Assembly: GCF_024298905.1 (NCBI RefSeq)
Contig: NZ_CP101154.1
Location: forward strand, 868,001-932,000
Reading direction: 5' to 3'
Source: Natronomonas marina
GTDB taxonomy: Archaea; Halobacteriota; Halobacteria; Halobacteriales; Haloarculaceae
DNA: 64,000 nucleotides
Part shown: positions 15,918-24,204 of the stretch, piece after piece
Position numbering within the stretch: the stretch's first letter is position 1
How the letters are laid out: every line of letters starts with the position of its first letter
The notes under the pieces: model-generated
Databases searched by the model: none
What the model was told of the DNA's origin: nothing
The model's input: the letters and a program-made list of their open reading frames with translations, nothing else
Translations under genes and position numbers: made by a program

Positions 15918-17029
15918 TTCCGGGCGACGATGCGGAGGACGTCCTCGTCTTCGAGTTCGTGGTCGCGGCCGACCTGCTGTTCGTCGTGTTTCGCGGATGG
16001 GCCGGTCACCCTGGCGAAGCGGAACCGCTGGTCGAAGCTGCCGCCCAGTTTCTCCAGGGCGTCCTCGACGGTGTTCTCCGATTCGGTCAGGATGAGCGGC
16101 TCCTCGTAGTCGACGCCGCGACCCGGCTTGTCCATGTAGATGCGGATGAGCCCCAGGTCGTTCCAGATAGTCTCCTTCAGCGAGTCGAGGCCGCGCTCCT
16201 TCTCGGCGCTGATGAAGACGGCCTCCTCGGGGACGATGTCGTGGTCCCGGAGGTTGGCCTCGACGGTCTCCATGTAGTCCGGTTCGATGAGGTCGACCTT
16301 GTTGACGGTGACCGCCGAGGGGAGGTACTCGCGGTTGTCCTGGAGCGCGTCGACCAGCTGGTCGATGGTGAGGTCCTCGCGGATGGTCACGTCGGCGTTG
16401 ATGTAGTCGTACTGGCGGAGCACCTCCATGATGGTCTCGTCGTCGAGACTCACCCGGTCGGAGGTGGTGAGGTTGATGCCGCCCTTGTGCTTCTTGCGGA
16501 CGTTGACCTGGACGGGCTCGGTGTCCAGCCGGACCTTGTTCTTGTACAGCTCCTCCCGCAGGCGCTCGTACTGGTCGATCTCGAACGCCGAGAGGACGAA
16601 CAGCACGAGGTCTGCGGTCCGGACGACCGACAGTACCGCCTGGCCGCCGCCGCGGTTCTCCGCGGCGCCCTCGATGAGCCCCGGCACGTCGAGCAACTGG
16701 ATGTTGGCGCCGTTGTACTCCAGCATCCCGGGGTTTACGTCCAGCGTCGTGAACTCGTAGGAGCCGACCTCGCTGTCGGCGTTCGTCAGGGCGTTCAGAA
16801 GCGTCGACTTGCCGACGGAGGGGAAGCCGACGAGCGCCACGGTCGCGTCGCCGTGCTTCTCGACGGCGTAGCCGCCGCCACCGCTGTCCGAGGACTGGCG
16901 GCGCTCGAGCTCCTCTTTCTTCTCGGAGAGTTTCGCCTTCAGCCGACCGATGTGCTGTTCGGTCGACTTGTTGTAGGGGGTCTCGGCGATCTCCTGCTCG
17001 AGTTCCTCGATCTCCTCTTCGAGCCCCAT
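15914..17029 (-). CDS. drg: developmentally regulated GTP-binding protein (DRG/Obg family GTPase)
   Basis: The 371-residue GTPase starts at ATG 17029 (MGLEEEIEELEQEIAETPYNK). It has an N-terminal coiled coil, then G1 GFPSVGKST, G3 DVPGLIEGA, G4 NKVD and G5 SAEK. A C-terminal TGS domain follows (about residues 290-371, IRIYMDKPGRGVDYEEPLIL onward). The length matches archaeal and eukaryotic DRG proteins, which associate with ribosomes and translation. It is translationally coupled to the membrane-protein gene. Confidence 0.93.
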   Translation of the reverse strand: MGLEEEIEELEQEIAETPYNKSTEQHIGRLKAKLSEKKEELERRQSSDSGGGGYAVEKHGDATVALVGFPSVGKSTLLNALTNADSEVGSYEFTTLDVNPGMLEYNGANIQLLDVPGLIEGAAENRGGGQAVLSVVRTADLVLFVLSAFEIDQYERLREELYKNKVRLDTEPVQVNVRKKHKGGINLTTSDRVSLDDETIMEVLRQYDYINADVTIREDLTIDQLVDALQDNREYLPSAVTVNKVDLIEPDYMETVEANLRDHDIVPEEAVFISAEKERGLDSLKETIWNDLGLIRIYMDKPGRGVDYEEPLILTESENTVEDALEKLGGSFDQRFRFARVTGPSAKHDEQQVGRDHELEDEDVLRIVARK

Positions 17030-17122
17030 TAGGGGAGTGGAGTCACCGACGCCGAAAAAGCCGTTCGGTTGTGAGTTCGCCGGGAGCGTCGGGGTTATCT
17101 CCCCCAGGCCTCTACGGCGGAT

Positions 17123-17287
17123 ATGGACGGCAAGAAGCGACTCGGATACAGCCTCCTCTGTGCGGGACTGGCGTTCGTCGGCGTCTTCCACCTCGTCTTC
17201 TCGACGGTGTTCGGCTACGGTCTCCGGAGCGTGAGCGCCCTCCTCGTCGCCGCGGCCGTCTTCGGGCTGGTGCTGGTCAACGCGTAA
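17123..17287 (+). CDS. 54-residue two-helix membrane protein
   Basis: A short frame from ATG 17123 to TAA 17287 encodes MDGKKRLGYSLLCAGLAFVG and so on: a basic N-terminus, one hydrophobic helix (about residues 8-30), a short turn FGYGLRS and a second hydrophobic helix to the end. Third positions are almost all G or C, as in real genes here. It is divergent from drg. The function is unknown. It was found by reading the gap, so the evidence is coding character only. Confidence 0.55.
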   Translation: MDGKKRLGYSLLCAGLAFVGVFHLVFSTVFGYGLRSVSALLVAAAVFGLVLVNA

Positions 17288-17290
17288 ACT

Positions 17291-17362
17291 ACCCCACCCT
17301 ACTCCCTCGGCGCTCCGCGCCTCGGTCCTTGAGTGTGGGGCTTTGATGTGGACTCCCGACGA
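17291..17362 (-). mobile_element. right end of the tnpB element at 17363
   Basis: On the minus strand, just past the tnpB stop, the sequence gggagtccacatcaaagccc leads into a stem-loop closed by gtgggg/ccccac (17335-17340 with 17292-17297) and an inner ggcgc/gcgcc stem. The same signature recurs at 60971-61024 and about 30110-30178. Confidence 0.65.
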
Positions 17363-18613
17363 TCAGTCTCCGGCAACAGGCCGGTGACTATCGCCGTTCA
17401 ACGTCCCACCATTTATACGCAGGTCTACTTCTGCGTCTCCGCCCCCCGACTTGGGCGAGGAACGGAGTTTGTGCGTCCGCTTTCGGGCGTAGCGTAGCCC
17501 GATGTTCTTCGCGGCGTTGTAATCCGCGTTTATTTCGTATCCGCACTTCTGGCACTCAAAGTGTTCTCCCTGGCGGTTGTCGTCGTGCGTGAACCCGCAG
17601 TCTGTCCGAGAACAGCGTTGGGACGTGTGGTTCGGCTCGACTTGCTCCACGGAGACGCCCTGGTCGGGTGCTTTGTAGGAGACATACCCGAACAGGCGTC
17701 GAAACGCCCATACGTGGTGCCACTTCGCCTGCGGAAGTCGCTCGCGTATGTCCGTTAAGTCCTCGAATGCGATAACGTCGCAGCCGTGTTCGACGGCTTC
17801 CGAAACGATTTCGTTGGCGACCGTGTGGATGTACTGTTTGCGCCACGCTTCTTCCCGTCTCGCAAGTCGAAGCAGGGCGTTGTGCGCGGCTTGAGTGCCC
17901 CGCTGTTGCATTTCACCGCGTCGTTTCTCGAACTCGCGGCACCAGTGGTCGTACTCGTCTCCTTGCCAGAACGTGCCGGTTGAGGAGACAGCGAGACTGT
18001 TGACGCCGAGGTCGATACCGAGGACCGTTTGGTCGGGGTGCCCGGTATCTACCGAAACCTCTGCGTCCTCGCCGTCGATCCGCCGCGTCGAGATGTTGAG
18101 GTAGAACTCGTCGGTTGCTGCGTCGTACCGTAGTGTACTCTCGCGGAACTCGTATTCCTCGGAGAGTACGTACCGCTCGTAGGGCGTCGGACTGTCTGCC
18201 GGGAGAACGAACGGCGGTTCGACCCGGCCCTCGACAGTTGCCAGCGACGCCTTGTTGCGGTAGAAGGTCGCGCTCCGCGTGTCGTAGTCCATCGTCTCGG
18301 CGGTGAACGTCGGACAGGAGACGCGCTGTCCTTTCTTCCACCGTTCGACAACGGCTTTGACCGCTTCGACGGCGCGCCGTATCGCGGCTTGGACGAGTTG
18401 TGCCTGTAAGTCCGTCTCCTCTCGAAATTCGGAGTACAGAGCGTCCCGCACCTGCCGTTTGTTGGTCTTGCACTTGGTGAAGGACGTGACAGACCAACAG
18501 TATTCGGCGGTTCGGTTCGCACAGTACAGGTATTGCTCGGCGGTTCGGTGGAGTGCGTCGCGTTGCTCGTCGGAAACGATAAGTTTCACGACGGCGGTTC
18601 GACGCACGTCCAT
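17363..18613 (-). CDS. tnpB: TnpB RNA-guided nuclease (IS1341-type, lone)
   Basis: The 416-residue protein has all three RuvC acidic residues: D201 (VLGIDLGVNSLAVS), E284 (IAFEDLTDIRE) and D364 (INADYNAAKNIG). It has a zinc ribbon with Cys near 334, 339, 354 and 357. The N-terminal recognition part starts MDVRRTAVVKLIVSD. TnpB cuts DNA guided by an RNA made from the element's right end (family knowledge). No tnpA transposase lies nearby, so the element depends on an outside TnpA. It appears intact and possibly active. Confidence 0.92.
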   Translation of the reverse strand: MDVRRTAVVKLIVSDEQRDALHRTAEQYLYCANRTAEYCWSVTSFTKCKTNKRQVRDALYSEFREETDLQAQLVQAAIRRAVEAVKAVVERWKKGQRVSCPTFTAETMDYDTRSATFYRNKASLATVEGRVEPPFVLPADSPTPYERYVLSEEYEFRESTLRYDAATDEFYLNISTRRIDGEDAEVSVDTGHPDQTVLGIDLGVNSLAVSSTGTFWQGDEYDHWCREFEKRRGEMQQRGTQAAHNALLRLARREEAWRKQYIHTVANEIVSEAVEHGCDVIAFEDLTDIRERLPQAKWHHVWAFRRLFGYVSYKAPDQGVSVEQVEPNHTSQRCSRTDCGFTHDDNRQGEHFECQKCGYEINADYNAAKNIGLRYARKRTHKLRSSPKSGGGDAEVDLRINGGTLNGDSHRPVAGD

Positions 18614-18689
18614 AACTTCAGAGATTACCCGACGGTACTTATACGTTCGGGAGTCGGTCAGTCGCAGTATGCCGGTTGCGTCCTACCAT

Positions 18690-18741
18690 GTCGGTTTCCT
18701 CTCCGGGCTACTCGCTCCTTGAGGCCGGAGGCCCCATCTTG
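18690..18741 (-). mobile_element. stand-alone TnpB-type right-end-like sequence
   Basis: On the minus strand ggcctccggcctcaaggagc leads to gagtagcccggagaggaaac. The same order of elements occurs at 29818-29885 and 63101-63175. No tnpB is attached on its own side; it lies just beyond the start of the tnpB at 17363. Confidence 0.5.
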
Positions 18742-18816
18742 AATCACGCTGAGCGGCCGATCGCTGCCGGACGGTTTTCAACAGATTAATGGCCGAATCC
18801 GCGGTAACGGAACGCG

Positions 18817-19017
18817 ATGGCAAACGCCTCCAGCCTCCGGGACAGCACGCAGATCGTCCTTTCGCCCGAGAGTCTGGAGGGGTTACGCGAGGACCTCGAG
18901 GCCGAGTTCACCGTCACGGTCCACGAGGAGGGCGCCGCCGCACGTATCATCGGCAGCCCGGTCGTCATCAAGGAGGTCAGCGAGTACCTCGTCCGGCAGG
19001 GCGTCTCCGTGCCGTAG
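18817..19017 (+). CDS. small conserved haloarchaeal protein (VNG_1110C-like)
   Basis: The 66-residue protein starts at ATG 18817 (MANASSLRDSTQIVLSPESL). It has the pattern RDSTQIV...LEGLREDLEAEFTVTV...RIIGSPVVIKEVSEYLVRQGV, which fits a small alpha/beta haloarchaeal family I recall as VNG_1110C, found next to rpl11. It has no signal, metal motif or membrane segment. The function is unknown; its position suggests a link to translation. Confidence 0.78.
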   Translation: MANASSLRDSTQIVLSPESLEGLREDLEAEFTVTVHEEGAAARIIGSPVVIKEVSEYLVRQGVSVP

Positions 19018-19052
19018 TGTGGCCGGCTGCCACGGCGGCTCGAATCGACAAC

Positions 19053-19060
19053 CCTTAAAG
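19053..19060 (+). promoter_or_regulatory. TATA box of rpl11
   Basis: The sequence ccttaaag stands 24-31 bases before ATG 19084, which predicts a transcript starting at or next to the start codon. Confidence 0.5.
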
Positions 19061-19083
19061 TCGCGGCGACAGTTCGTACCGAT

Positions 19084-19575
19084 ATGGCTGGAACTATCGA
19101 GGTACTCGTCCCCGGCGGGCAGGCTGACCCGGGACCGCCGCTCGGTCCCGAACTCGGCCCGACCCCCGTGGACGTTCAGGCGGTCGTCAACGAGATCAAC
19201 GAGCAGACCGAGGCCTTCGACGGCACCGAGGTCCCCGTCACCGTCGAGTACGACGACGACGGCTCCTTCAGTATCGACGTCGGCGTCCCGCCGACCGCGG
19301 CGCTCATCAAAGACGAACTCGGCTTCGAGACCGGCTCCGGCGAGCCCAACGAGGAGTTCGTCGCCGACATGTCGGCCGAACAGCTGAAGACCGTCGCCGA
19401 GCAGAAGCTCCCGGACCTGCTGGGCTACGACGTCCGCAACGCCGCGAAGGAGGTCGCCGGCACCTGCGTCTCGCTCGGCGTCACCATCGAGGGCGAGGAC
19501 GCCCGGACGTTCAACCAGCGCCTGGAGAACGGCGAGTTCGACGGCGTCTTTGACGAGGCTGAAGCGCCAGCGTAA
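19084..19575 (+). CDS. rpl11: 50S ribosomal protein L11 (uL11)
   Basis: The 163-residue protein starts MAGTIEVLVPGGQADPGPPL, with the Pro/Gly-rich L11 N-terminal motif GPELGPTPVDVQAVVNEIN. The C-terminal rRNA-binding half follows (NAAKEVAGTCVSLGVTIEG). L11 forms the base of the ribosomal stalk with P0. The gene is monocistronic here, as in other haloarchaea, and upstream of the rpl1-rpl10-rpl12 operon. Its last codons are duplicated downstream (19692-19743). Confidence 0.97.
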   Translation: MAGTIEVLVPGGQADPGPPLGPELGPTPVDVQAVVNEINEQTEAFDGTEVPVTVEYDDDGSFSIDVGVPPTAALIKDELGFETGSGEPNEEFVADMSAEQLKTVAEQKLPDLLGYDVRNAAKEVAGTCVSLGVTIEGEDARTFNQRLENGEFDGVFDEAEAPA

Positions 19576-19743
19576 GCCGAGTCAAAGGCTCGAAAACGAG
19601 CAAAGCGAGTTTTCGGTGTGTTCGCCGAAGCGGAGCCCGCGGCGTAGCGGAGGCGAACACTGGAAAGGACGAACGGAGTGAGTCTTTTCAACGTCTTTGA
19701 CGAGGCTAAAGCGCCAGCGTAAGCCGAGTCAAAGGCTCGAAAA
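19545..19743 (+). repeat. 52-bp direct repeat copying the 3' end of rpl11, with palindromes between
   Basis: Bases 19545-19596 (last codons of rpl11, its stop and 21 bases beyond) recur at 19692-19743 with one mismatch. The 95 bases between carry the inverted repeats cgaaaac/gttttcg (19591-19597 with 19609-19615) and gtgttcgcc/ggcgaacac (19618-19626 with 19652-19660). No gene occupies the space. Confidence 0.9.
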
Positions 19744-19798
19744 ACACCCTCCCGATACGGCCCGCCTTCTCTTTACCCTGGCGCGCCTACCGCGAGGC

Positions 19799-20248
19799 GT
19801 GAGCGACCACGCCGAGGTCCCGACCGACCACCCGGTGTTGCTGTTCGACGGCGTCTGTAACCTCTGCAACGGTCTGGTCCAGTGGATCATCGAGCGGGAC
19901 CCCGAGGCCGAGTTCCGGTTCGCCGCGCTGCAATCGGAGGCGGGGCAGGCGCTCCTGGACCGGAACGACCTTCCGACGGCGGATTTCGACACCGTCGTCC
20001 TCGTGGAGGGCGGCGAGTACTACACGAAGTCGATGGCCGCGCTGCGGGTGCTGAAACGGCTCGGCCTCCCGTACTCGCTCGCCTATCCCGCGGTTCTGGT
20101 GCCGCGGTTCGTCCGGGACTGCGTCTACGACATCGTCGCCGAGCACCGGTACGGCTGGTTCGGCCGCCGGGAGTCGTGCATGCGGCCGACGCCGGAACTG
20201 GAGGCGCGGTTCCTCGACGGCGCGTCCCCGGCTCGCGGTAACCACTAA
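19799..20248 (+). CDS. DCC family thiol-disulfide oxidoreductase-like protein (DUF393)
   Basis: The 149-residue protein is best started at GTG 19799 (VSDHAEVPTDHPVLLFDG), because the frame upstream runs into the rpl11 repeat. It has the family motif DGVCNLCNGLVQWIIERD, containing the CxxC pair, and then FAALQSEAGQ and YTKSMAALRVLKRLG. The fold is thioredoxin-like and the CxxC suggests redox activity; substrates in this family are mostly unknown. It is followed 24 bases later by the acetyltransferase gene in the same direction. Confidence 0.85.
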   Translation: MSDHAEVPTDHPVLLFDGVCNLCNGLVQWIIERDPEAEFRFAALQSEAGQALLDRNDLPTADFDTVVLVEGGEYYTKSMAALRVLKRLGLPYSLAYPAVLVPRFVRDCVYDIVAEHRYGWFGRRESCMRPTPELEARFLDGASPARGNH

Positions 20249-20272
20249 GGGTCGACGGACGGAAGGGTTCGT

Positions 20273-20710
20273 GTGGACAGGACATCCATCCACCCGGCGA
20301 CCGACGACGAACTCGGGTACGTCGAGTCGCTGCTGGACGCGGCGGATCTGCCCACGGCCGACGTGCGTTCCGGCGACGCCACCTTCTATCTCGCGCGTCG
20401 CGGCGGCGAACGGGTCGGAGTCGGCGGCCTGGAGGTCCACGGAGCCGACGGCCTGCTCCGGTCGCTCGTCGTCGAGGAGTCCGCACGCGGGGAGGGCATC
20501 GGGAACGCGCTCTGTACGGGCCTCGAAGGGGAAGCCGGGCGGGCGGGCGTCGGGACGCTCTTCCTGCTGACGACCACCGCGGCGGCGTTCTTCGCGGCCC
20601 GCGGCTACGAGCGCGTCGAACGGTCGGCGGTACCGACAGCGATTCGGGGGACGGCCCAGTTCGGGGAGCTCTGTCCGGCGACGGCGACGTGTCTCCGCAA
20701 GGGGCTGTGA
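20273..20710 (+). CDS. GNAT acetyltransferase, ArsN2-like
   Basis: The 145-residue protein starts at GTG 20273. It has the GNAT acetyl-CoA site LRSLVVEESARGEGIGNAL and the ArsN2-type tail LFLLTTTAAAFFAARGYERV...RGTAQFGELCPATATCL. ArsN2-like acetyltransferases are linked with arsenic detoxification, but no arsenic genes are near, so that role is only possible. It is probably co-transcribed with the DCC gene. Confidence 0.8.
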   Translation: MDRTSIHPATDDELGYVESLLDAADLPTADVRSGDATFYLARRGGERVGVGGLEVHGADGLLRSLVVEESARGEGIGNALCTGLEGEAGRAGVGTLFLLTTTAAAFFAARGYERVERSAVPTAIRGTAQFGELCPATATCLRKGL

Positions 20711-20741
20711 GCCGTCGCCACCGGCGCAGCGGTTCGACGGC

Positions 20742-20750
20742 CTTAAGTAC
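20742..20750 (+). promoter_or_regulatory. TATA box of the rpl1 operon
   Basis: The sequence cttaagta lies about 85-93 bases before the rpl1 ATG. This predicts transcription from about 20772 and a leader of about 60 bases, close to the length reported for the equivalent Halobacterium transcript. Confidence 0.45.
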
Positions 20751-20763
20751 GTCATCCTCCTCG

Positions 20764-20795
20764 CTGGAAACGAGACAGGCGTAGCCTGTTTCACA
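20764..20795 (+). promoter_or_regulatory. candidate L1-binding autoregulatory hairpin in the rpl1 leader
   Basis: The perfect stem acaggc/gcctgt (20775-20780 with 20784-20789) and a short outer gaa/ttc stem are separated by an unpaired acgag on one side. L1-binding sites in 23S rRNA and in archaeal L1 mRNAs have two short helices with such an asymmetric loop (family knowledge). It lies before the ggaggtg ribosome-binding site at 20824-20830. Confidence 0.45.
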
Positions 20796-20834
20796 CCGTA
20801 GGAGCCCGCGTGGCAACAACTACGGAGGTGAACG

Positions 20835-21473
20835 ATGGCAGATTCGATAGAGGACGCAGTATCTCGCGCACTCGACGAGGCACCCGAGCGGAACTTCCGT
20901 GAGACGGTGGACCTCGCTATCAACCTGCGCGACCTAGACCTAGACGACCCCAACAACCGGGTAGACGAGAGCATCGTCCTACCGTCGGGTACGGGCCAGG
21001 ACACGCGCATCGTCGTCTTCGCGGAGGGCGAGACCGCCCTCCGTGCCGAGGAGGTGGCCGACGAGGTGCTCGACGGCGAGGACCTCGAGGACCTCGGCGA
21101 CGACGATGACGCGGCGAAAGATCTGGCGGACGAGACGGACTTCTTCATCGCGGAAGCCGACATGATGCAGGACATCGGTCGCTACCTCGGGACCGTGCTC
21201 GGTCCCCGGGGGAAGATGCCGACGCCCCTGCAACCGGACGACGACGTCGTCGAGACGGTCAACCGGATGAAGAACACCGTCCAGGTTCGCTCCCGCGACC
21301 GGCGGACGTTCCACACGCGCGTCGGCGCCGACGACATGACCGCCGACGAGATTTCGGACAACATCGACGTCATCCTGCGCCGACTGTTCACGGACCTCGA
21401 GAAGGGCCCGCAGAACATCGACGCGGTGTACGTGAAGACGACGATGGGTCCGGCGGTGGAGGTGCCCGCATGA
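20835..21473 (+). CDS. rpl1: 50S ribosomal protein L1 (uL1)
   Basis: The 212-residue protein starts [21 protein letters not shown]. It has typical L1 segments: [38 protein letters not shown] and [18 protein letters not shown]1 forms the mobile arm at the E site and usually represses its own operon. It is the first gene of rpl1-rpl10-rpl12. Its TGA overlaps the ATG of rpl10, so the two are coupled. A clear ggaggtg precedes the start. Confidence 0.97.
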   Translation: MADSIEDAVSRALDEAPERNFRETVDLAINLRDLDLDDPNNRVDESIVLPSGTGQDTRIVVFAEGETALRAEEVADEVLDGEDLEDLGDDDDAAKDLADETDFFIAEADMMQDIGRYLGTVLGPRGKMPTPLQPDDDVVETVNRMKNTVQVRSRDRRTFHTRVGADDMTADEISDNIDVILRRLFTDLEKGPQNIDAVYVKTTMGPAVEVPA

Positions 21474-22531
21474 GCGCCGAGCGGAAGACCGAGACGATTC
21501 CCGAGTGGAAGCGCGAGGAGGTCGACGACATCGTCGGCTTCCTCGAGCGGTACGACTCCGTCGGGGTCGTCGACATCACCGGCATCCCGAGCCGCCAGCT
21601 GCAGGACATGCGCCGTGAACTGCACGGCACCGCTGCGCTGCGCATCTCGCGGAACACGCTCATCGAGCGGGCCCTGGAGGAGGTCGACGAGGGGCTGGAG
21701 GACCTCACGGAGCACGTCTCCGGACAGGTCGGTCTCATCGGCACCAACGACAACCCCTTCGGTCTCTACCAGCAGCTCGAGGAGTCGAAGACGCCGGCGC
21801 CGATCAACGCCGGCGAGGTCGCCCCCAACGACATCGTCATCCCAGAGGGTGACACCGGCATCGACCCCGGACCGTTCGTCGGCGACCTGCAGTCCGTCGG
21901 CGCCAACGCCCGCATCGAGGGCGGCTCCATCAAGGTCGTCGAGGACTCCACCGTCCTCGAGACCGGCGAAGAGGTCTCGACGGACCTGGCGAACGTGCTG
22001 GGCGAACTCGGCATCGAGCCCAAGGAGGTCGGTCTCGACCTCCGGAGCGTCTTCTCGGAGGGCGTGCTGTTCGCCCCGGAGGAACTCGACATCGACGTCG
22101 AGGCCTACCGCGCGGACGTCGAGTCCGCCGCGGCGGCGGCGCGGAACCTCGCTATCAACGCCGAGTATCCGACCGCACGGACCGTCCCCTCGCTGCTGGC
22201 GAAGGCAAGCGGTCAGGCCAAGTCCGTCGGCATCTCGGCGTCCGTCGAGAGTCCGGACCTGGCCGACGACCTCGTCTCGAAGGCCGACGCACAGGTGCGC
22301 GCCCTGGCGGCGGCCATCGACGACGAGGAGGCGCTGCCGGAGGAACTCCGGGACGTCGAGGCTCCCGCGGCCGGTGCCGAACCGGACGCCGAGCCCGAGT
22401 CCGAGGCCGACGACGCCGACGAGGACGACGAGGACGACGACGAGGTATCGAGCGACGAAGAACCTGCCGAGGCCGACGACGCCGACGACGACGAGGACGG
22501 CGGCGAGGCGCTCGGCGACATGTTCGGGTGA
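21470..22531 (+). CDS. rpl10: 50S ribosomal protein L10 / acidic stalk protein P0 (uL10)
   Basis: The 353-residue protein starts at ATG 21470, overlapping the rpl1 stop. The N-terminal rRNA-binding domain includes [20 protein letters not shown] and [19 protein letters not shown]. Helical spines that hold P1 dimers follow near 215-300, and an acidic Asp/Glu tail ends in ALGDMFG, shared with rpl12 (GLGELFG). That tail recruits translation factors. Confidence 0.97.
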   Translation: MSAERKTETIPEWKREEVDDIVGFLERYDSVGVVDITGIPSRQLQDMRRELHGTAALRISRNTLIERALEEVDEGLEDLTEHVSGQVGLIGTNDNPFGLYQQLEESKTPAPINAGEVAPNDIVIPEGDTGIDPGPFVGDLQSVGANARIEGGSIKVVEDSTVLETGEEVSTDLANVLGELGIEPKEVGLDLRSVFSEGVLFAPEELDIDVEAYRADVESAAAAARNLAINAEYPTARTVPSLLAKASGQAKSVGISASVESPDLADDLVSKADAQVRALAAAIDDEEALPEELRDVEAPAAGAEPDAEPESEADDADEDDEDDDEVSSDEEPAEADDADDDEDGGEALGDMFG

Positions 22532-22537
22532 TTCACA

Positions 22538-22885
22538 ATGGAATACGTTTACGCAGCACTCATCCTGCACGAGACCGACGAAGAGATCAACGAAGACAAC
22601 CTGACGGACGTCCTCGAGGCGGCCGGCGTCGACGTCGAGGAGTCCCGCGTCAAGGCGCTCGTCGCGGCGCTTGAAGACGTCGACGTCGAGGAGGCCATCG
22701 AGACGGCCGCCGCGGTCCCCGCCGGGGGCGGCGGTGGCGGCACCGCGGGCGGCGCGGCCGAGGCCGACGCCGACGCGGAGACCGAGGAGGCCGACGAAGA
22801 GGAGGCCGACGAAGAGGAGGCCGACGACGGCGACGACGAGGACGAAGGCGACGGCGGCGAGGGCCTCGGCGAGCTGTTCGGCTGA
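22538..22885 (+). CDS. rpl12: 50S ribosomal protein P1 (L12)
   Basis: The 115-residue protein starts [20 protein letters not shown]. It has the P1 dimerisation domain (residues 1-58), an Ala/Gly-rich hinge and an acidic tail ending [10 protein letters not shown]. It lies 6 bases after rpl10 and is the last gene of the operon. Dimers of it bind P0 to make the factor-recruiting stalk. Confidence 0.97.
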   Translation: MEYVYAALILHETDEEINEDNLTDVLEAAGVDVEESRVKALVAALEDVDVEEAIETAAAVPAGGGGGGTAGGAAEADADAETEEADEEEADEEEADDGDDEDEGDGGEGLGELFG

Positions 22886-22983
22886 CGAGGGCCACGACAC
22901 CTTCTCACTTTATCGGGTCGATAGCGGCAGCGCCGCCGTGACGTCCGCGGGTTCAAGTAGGAAGCCGCGGCCAGTCCGCCGCG

Positions 22984-24204
22984 ATGGACTCGCTGCTCGC
23001 GGCGGAGCCGGTGTTGGCCTGCTGTTTCGTGGTCTGTGGAGTCTGTCTCGGGACCGCCAGCGGCCTGGTGCCGGGGCTGCACGCCAACAACATGGCGTTC
23101 CTGCTTGCGGGCGTCGCACCGTCGGTGCCGGGACCGCCGCTGTACGTCGGAATGGCGATGCTCGCGGCCGGCGTCGTCCACACGTTCCTCGACGTCGTGC
23201 CCTCGCTCGCACTCGGCGTGCCCGACGCCTCGATGGCCGCCGTCGCCCTGCCGGGGCACCGACTCGTGCTGGAGGGCCGCGGCCGGGAGGCGCTTCGGCT
23301 CTCGGCGCTGGGCAGCGGCGGCGCCGTCCTGCTGGCGGTGCCGCTGGCGATTCCCGTGACGCGGCTGATGGTCGCCGCCTGGCCGACCATCCGGGCGAAC
23401 CTCTCCGTGGTGATCCTCGCCGTCGCCGCACTGCTGGTCGTCACCGAGGGGACGCCGACATCGATGGTAGGGGCGGCCGTCTCGCTGCTGTCCAGCGGGT
23501 TGCTCGGCGTGGCGACGCTCGACCTCTCGCCGTCGGCGCCGCTGTCGGCCGGCGGCATCCTCGCGCCGCTTTTCGCCGGCCTGTTCGGCGCGCCGGTCCT
23601 CGTCGACGCCCTCGGTAGCGGCGGGATTCCGCCGCAGGAAGAGTCGACCATCGCCGTCTCCCGACCGGAGGTCGCCGGCCTGACCGGGGTCGGCACCGTC
23701 GCCGGCGCCATCGTCGGGTACGTGCCGGCGGTCTCCAGCGCCATCGCGGCGACGGTCGCACTGCTCGCGGTCCCCGGCCGGTACGGCGCCCGCGGATTCG
23801 TGATAGCGACCTCCGGCGTCAACACCTCGAACGCGATTTTCGCGCTGTTCGCGCTGGTGGCGCTGGGGTCGCCGCGGACGGGCGTGCTCGTCGCCGTCGA
23901 CGCCGTCGGGGCGCCGCTGTCGCTGGGGCACCTGCTGGCGGCCGTCGCCGCTGCGGCGGCTGCCGGCTTCCTGCTCGTCGTCGCCGTCGGGGACCGCTAT
24001 CTCGCCGTCGTCGGCCGACTGGACGCGACGAAACTCTCGGTGGCGATACTCCTCGGATTGGCCGTCCTCTCCTTTCTGTTCGCCGGCGCGGTCGGCGTCG
24101 TCGCCTATCTGGCTGCGGCCGTCGTCGGACTGGTCCCCGCCCGGTTCCGGGCGCGCCGGGCCAACCTGATGGGCGTGCTGTTCGGGCCGATACTGGTCGG
24201 CTAG
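22984..24204 (+). CDS. TctA-like (tripartite tricarboxylate transporter) permease
   Basis: The 406-residue protein has about 11 hydrophobic segments. It shows TctA-family marks: GTASGLVPGLHANNMAF near the N-terminus, FLDVVPSLALGVPD, and a second copy of the Gly/Pro motif near the middle (GTVAGAIVGYVPAVSSAIAA). Bacterial TctA works with TctB and a periplasmic binding protein; neither is visible here, and archaeal members are often alone. The substrate is unknown. It is convergent with the pilin-like gene, overlapping by four bases at the stops. Confidence 0.8.
   Translation: MDSLLAAEPVLACCFVVCGVCLGTASGLVPGLHANNMAFLLAGVAPSVPGPPLYVGMAMLAAGVVHTFLDVVPSLALGVPDASMAAVALPGHRLVLEGRGREALRLSALGSGGAVLLAVPLAIPVTRLMVAAWPTIRANLSVVILAVAALLVVTEGTPTSMVGAAVSLLSSGLLGVATLDLSPSAPLSAGGILAPLFAGLFGAPVLVDALGSGGIPPQEESTIAVSRPEVAGLTGVGTVAGAIVGYVPAVSSAIAATVALLAVPGRYGARGFVIATSGVNTSNAIFALFALVALGSPRTGVLVAVDAVGAPLSLGHLLAAVAAAAAAGFLLVVAVGDRYLAVVGRLDATKLSVAILLGLAVLSFLFAGAVGVVAYLAAAVVGLVPARFRARRANLMGVLFGPILVG

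Noticed and set aside
22936-22980. A gggttcaag stretch resembling a tRNA T-loop
   Set aside because: No matching acceptor, D or anticodon arms could be drawn around it.
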